A stretch of DNA of 64,000 bases from Knufia peltigerae (lineage: Eukaryota; Ascomycota; Eurotiomycetes; Chaetothyriales; Trichomeriaceae): NCBI GenBank assembly GCA_030247855.1, contig JAPDRN010000021.1:62001-126000 (forward strand), given 5' to 3'. Positions 62,904 through 64,000 of this stretch are shown here, one piece after another. Position 1 is the stretch's first letter. Every line of letters begins with the position of its first letter. The notes beneath the pieces are model-generated. The model saw nothing but the letters and a program-made list of their open reading frames with translations. It was not told the DNA's origin and did no database searches. A program made the position numbers and the translations under genes.

Positions 62904-64000
62904 ACTCGTTCGTTTTCGTCGCGAAAAAAGCTGGGACAAAAAGCTTCCGGGTGAAATGGACTGCTGCACCCCCGACCTACCAGTGCGACCCGGACGCTTT
63001 AATATAGCATTGAATATGAACCTCGAGAGAGGCGTATCCAGCAGAAAAGCCGCGACGCTTGATCGACAGTGGTCTTGTATATCTCGAATGGCCGGCTGAA
63101 TAGTCCCAGTAGCTAACAATTAGGTGAGAAGGCTGGCGGGGGATGACGAAGGAGGTGGAACCGAACAATGCTTGCCTACCAGCCATACGTGTGTGGACAG
63201 TAGGGAATAGTAGTCATCCAGGGACCGAGCTCGGCTATCTCTGACCCACTTTGAGGTGGTTGTGGGGGAGAAACAGATCCAAGGGAACCCATTTTTAGTC
63301 AAATACGGTGGATGGAATGGTTCGCGCCAGCTCTTTTTGCGGCGACGATCGAGGTCCCCAAGTGTTGTGAAACGAATCTTCCCAGTGAGAGCAGAAGTTA
63401 CTCACTTCTCATATGGACTCAACAGGAGAGTGTCGAGTCGGTGCGGCGACGCGAGTGTCAACATCATCTTTTGCGCGGAGACAAACATGTGTTCCTCTTA
63501 CTGGCATGCGTCTGCAGCCGCAGACGACTGTGGCCAGGTTTGAGATGCTCCGCGCCGCCACTAGGTCTGTTCTCAGAGCATCAAAACAAAGCTTCATACC
63601 GAGGGCAATCAGCTTCGTTGATCGGAACACTGAGCAGGGACCTTGGTCCCGGCAACCAGCCCCCAAACACCATCCAGCCACACGGTTCACGTCCAATCTC
63701 CACCATCGCAAACGCCACTCTACCAGCCGCAACCCAATCGTATCTTTGACGTGATGGAGATCCACCCACAAGGAAAAGAGTCTGTCGCCGATAGGCGTCA
63801 CTTGATCCGCTAATGCAGGTACACGATAACTTCCGGCGTGTCGATAGGACTTTTCCCTCGCTCGTCGTAGCCATACCATCGGGACAGAGTATAATATTGT
63901 CATACAGAAGAGAAGAGCATCCAACTAAGAGGTATAGACGACTACAAGTCGTGCGTCTTTCGTTCCACACGATTCGGGTGATTTCCCGAACCTTCGTTGA
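62904..64000. other. Right-edge intergenic region
   Basis: Upstream of the GH64 gene. Overlapping ORFs on both strands at 63312-63970 are not convincing; a gene could begin beyond the window end. Confidence 0.4.

Noticed and set aside
63312..63970. Overlapping ORFs on both strands at the right edge
   Set aside because: No clear domain or intron structure; a partial gene is possible but cannot be supported within the window.

Overview
This is nuclear DNA of a filamentous ascomycete (Pezizomycotina). Genes are split by short introns (about 45-80 nt) with GTAAGT-type donors, CTAAC/CTGAC branch sites and CAG/TAG acceptors. Several families are typical of these fungi: Zn2Cys6 and C2H2 fungal-type regulators, a class II hydrophobin, a BIM1-like copper protein, Mic12, Sip5 and a GH64 glucanase. 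The mix fits a eurotiomycete-like mould, possibly a black-yeast relative, but the lineage cannot be fixed from sequence alone. No tRNA, rRNA, CRISPR array or intact transposon was found. I rebuilt exon structures by hand; all reported multi-exon genes stay in frame.

Layout. 0.8-7.3 kb: a TRI12-type MFS transporter, a GPI-anchored Cys-rich surface protein, a membrane-anchored BIM1/X325-like protein and the MICOS subunit Mic12. 8.6-15.6 kb: a coiled-coil protein, Sip5 and a nucleolar RRM protein. 16.1-21.6 kb: a Zn2Cys6 regulator, a Pls1-type tetraspanin and an SDR. 24.6-26.7 kb: the MADS-box factor Mcm1 and a peroxisomal enoyl-CoA hydratase-like protein. 27.9-39.2 kb: a laccase-like multicopper oxidase, a class II hydrophobin, a GNAT acetyltransferase, a DyP peroxidase and an epoxide hydrolase, a stretch rich in oxidative, detoxification and surface functions. 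40.0-48.2 kb: an MDR oxidoreductase whose stop codon overlaps that of a C2H2 regulator, an alpha/beta hydrolase, a choline-kinase-like protein and a Tda3-like FAD oxidoreductase. 48.3-59.0 kb: housekeeping genes Rbg1/DRG1, Gcn2, a mitochondrial YebC/TACO1 protein and Cog1. 61.1-62.9 kb: a secreted GH64 beta-1,3-glucanase with internal repeats.

The most notable observations are: the compact TF-centred group at 40-45 kb; a dispersed TACGGAGTAC motif found only between genes; the run of tiny 5' exons in DRG1; two minimal upstream ORFs whose stop overlaps the main start (ATGA); a DyP peroxidase with alternative starts that may change its location; and three small spliced candidate genes in otherwise empty intervals (31.8-32.5, 45.1-45.4 and 60.1-60.5 kb). 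I saw no clear evidence of a wholly new multi-gene system. The 40-45 kb group is the best candidate.
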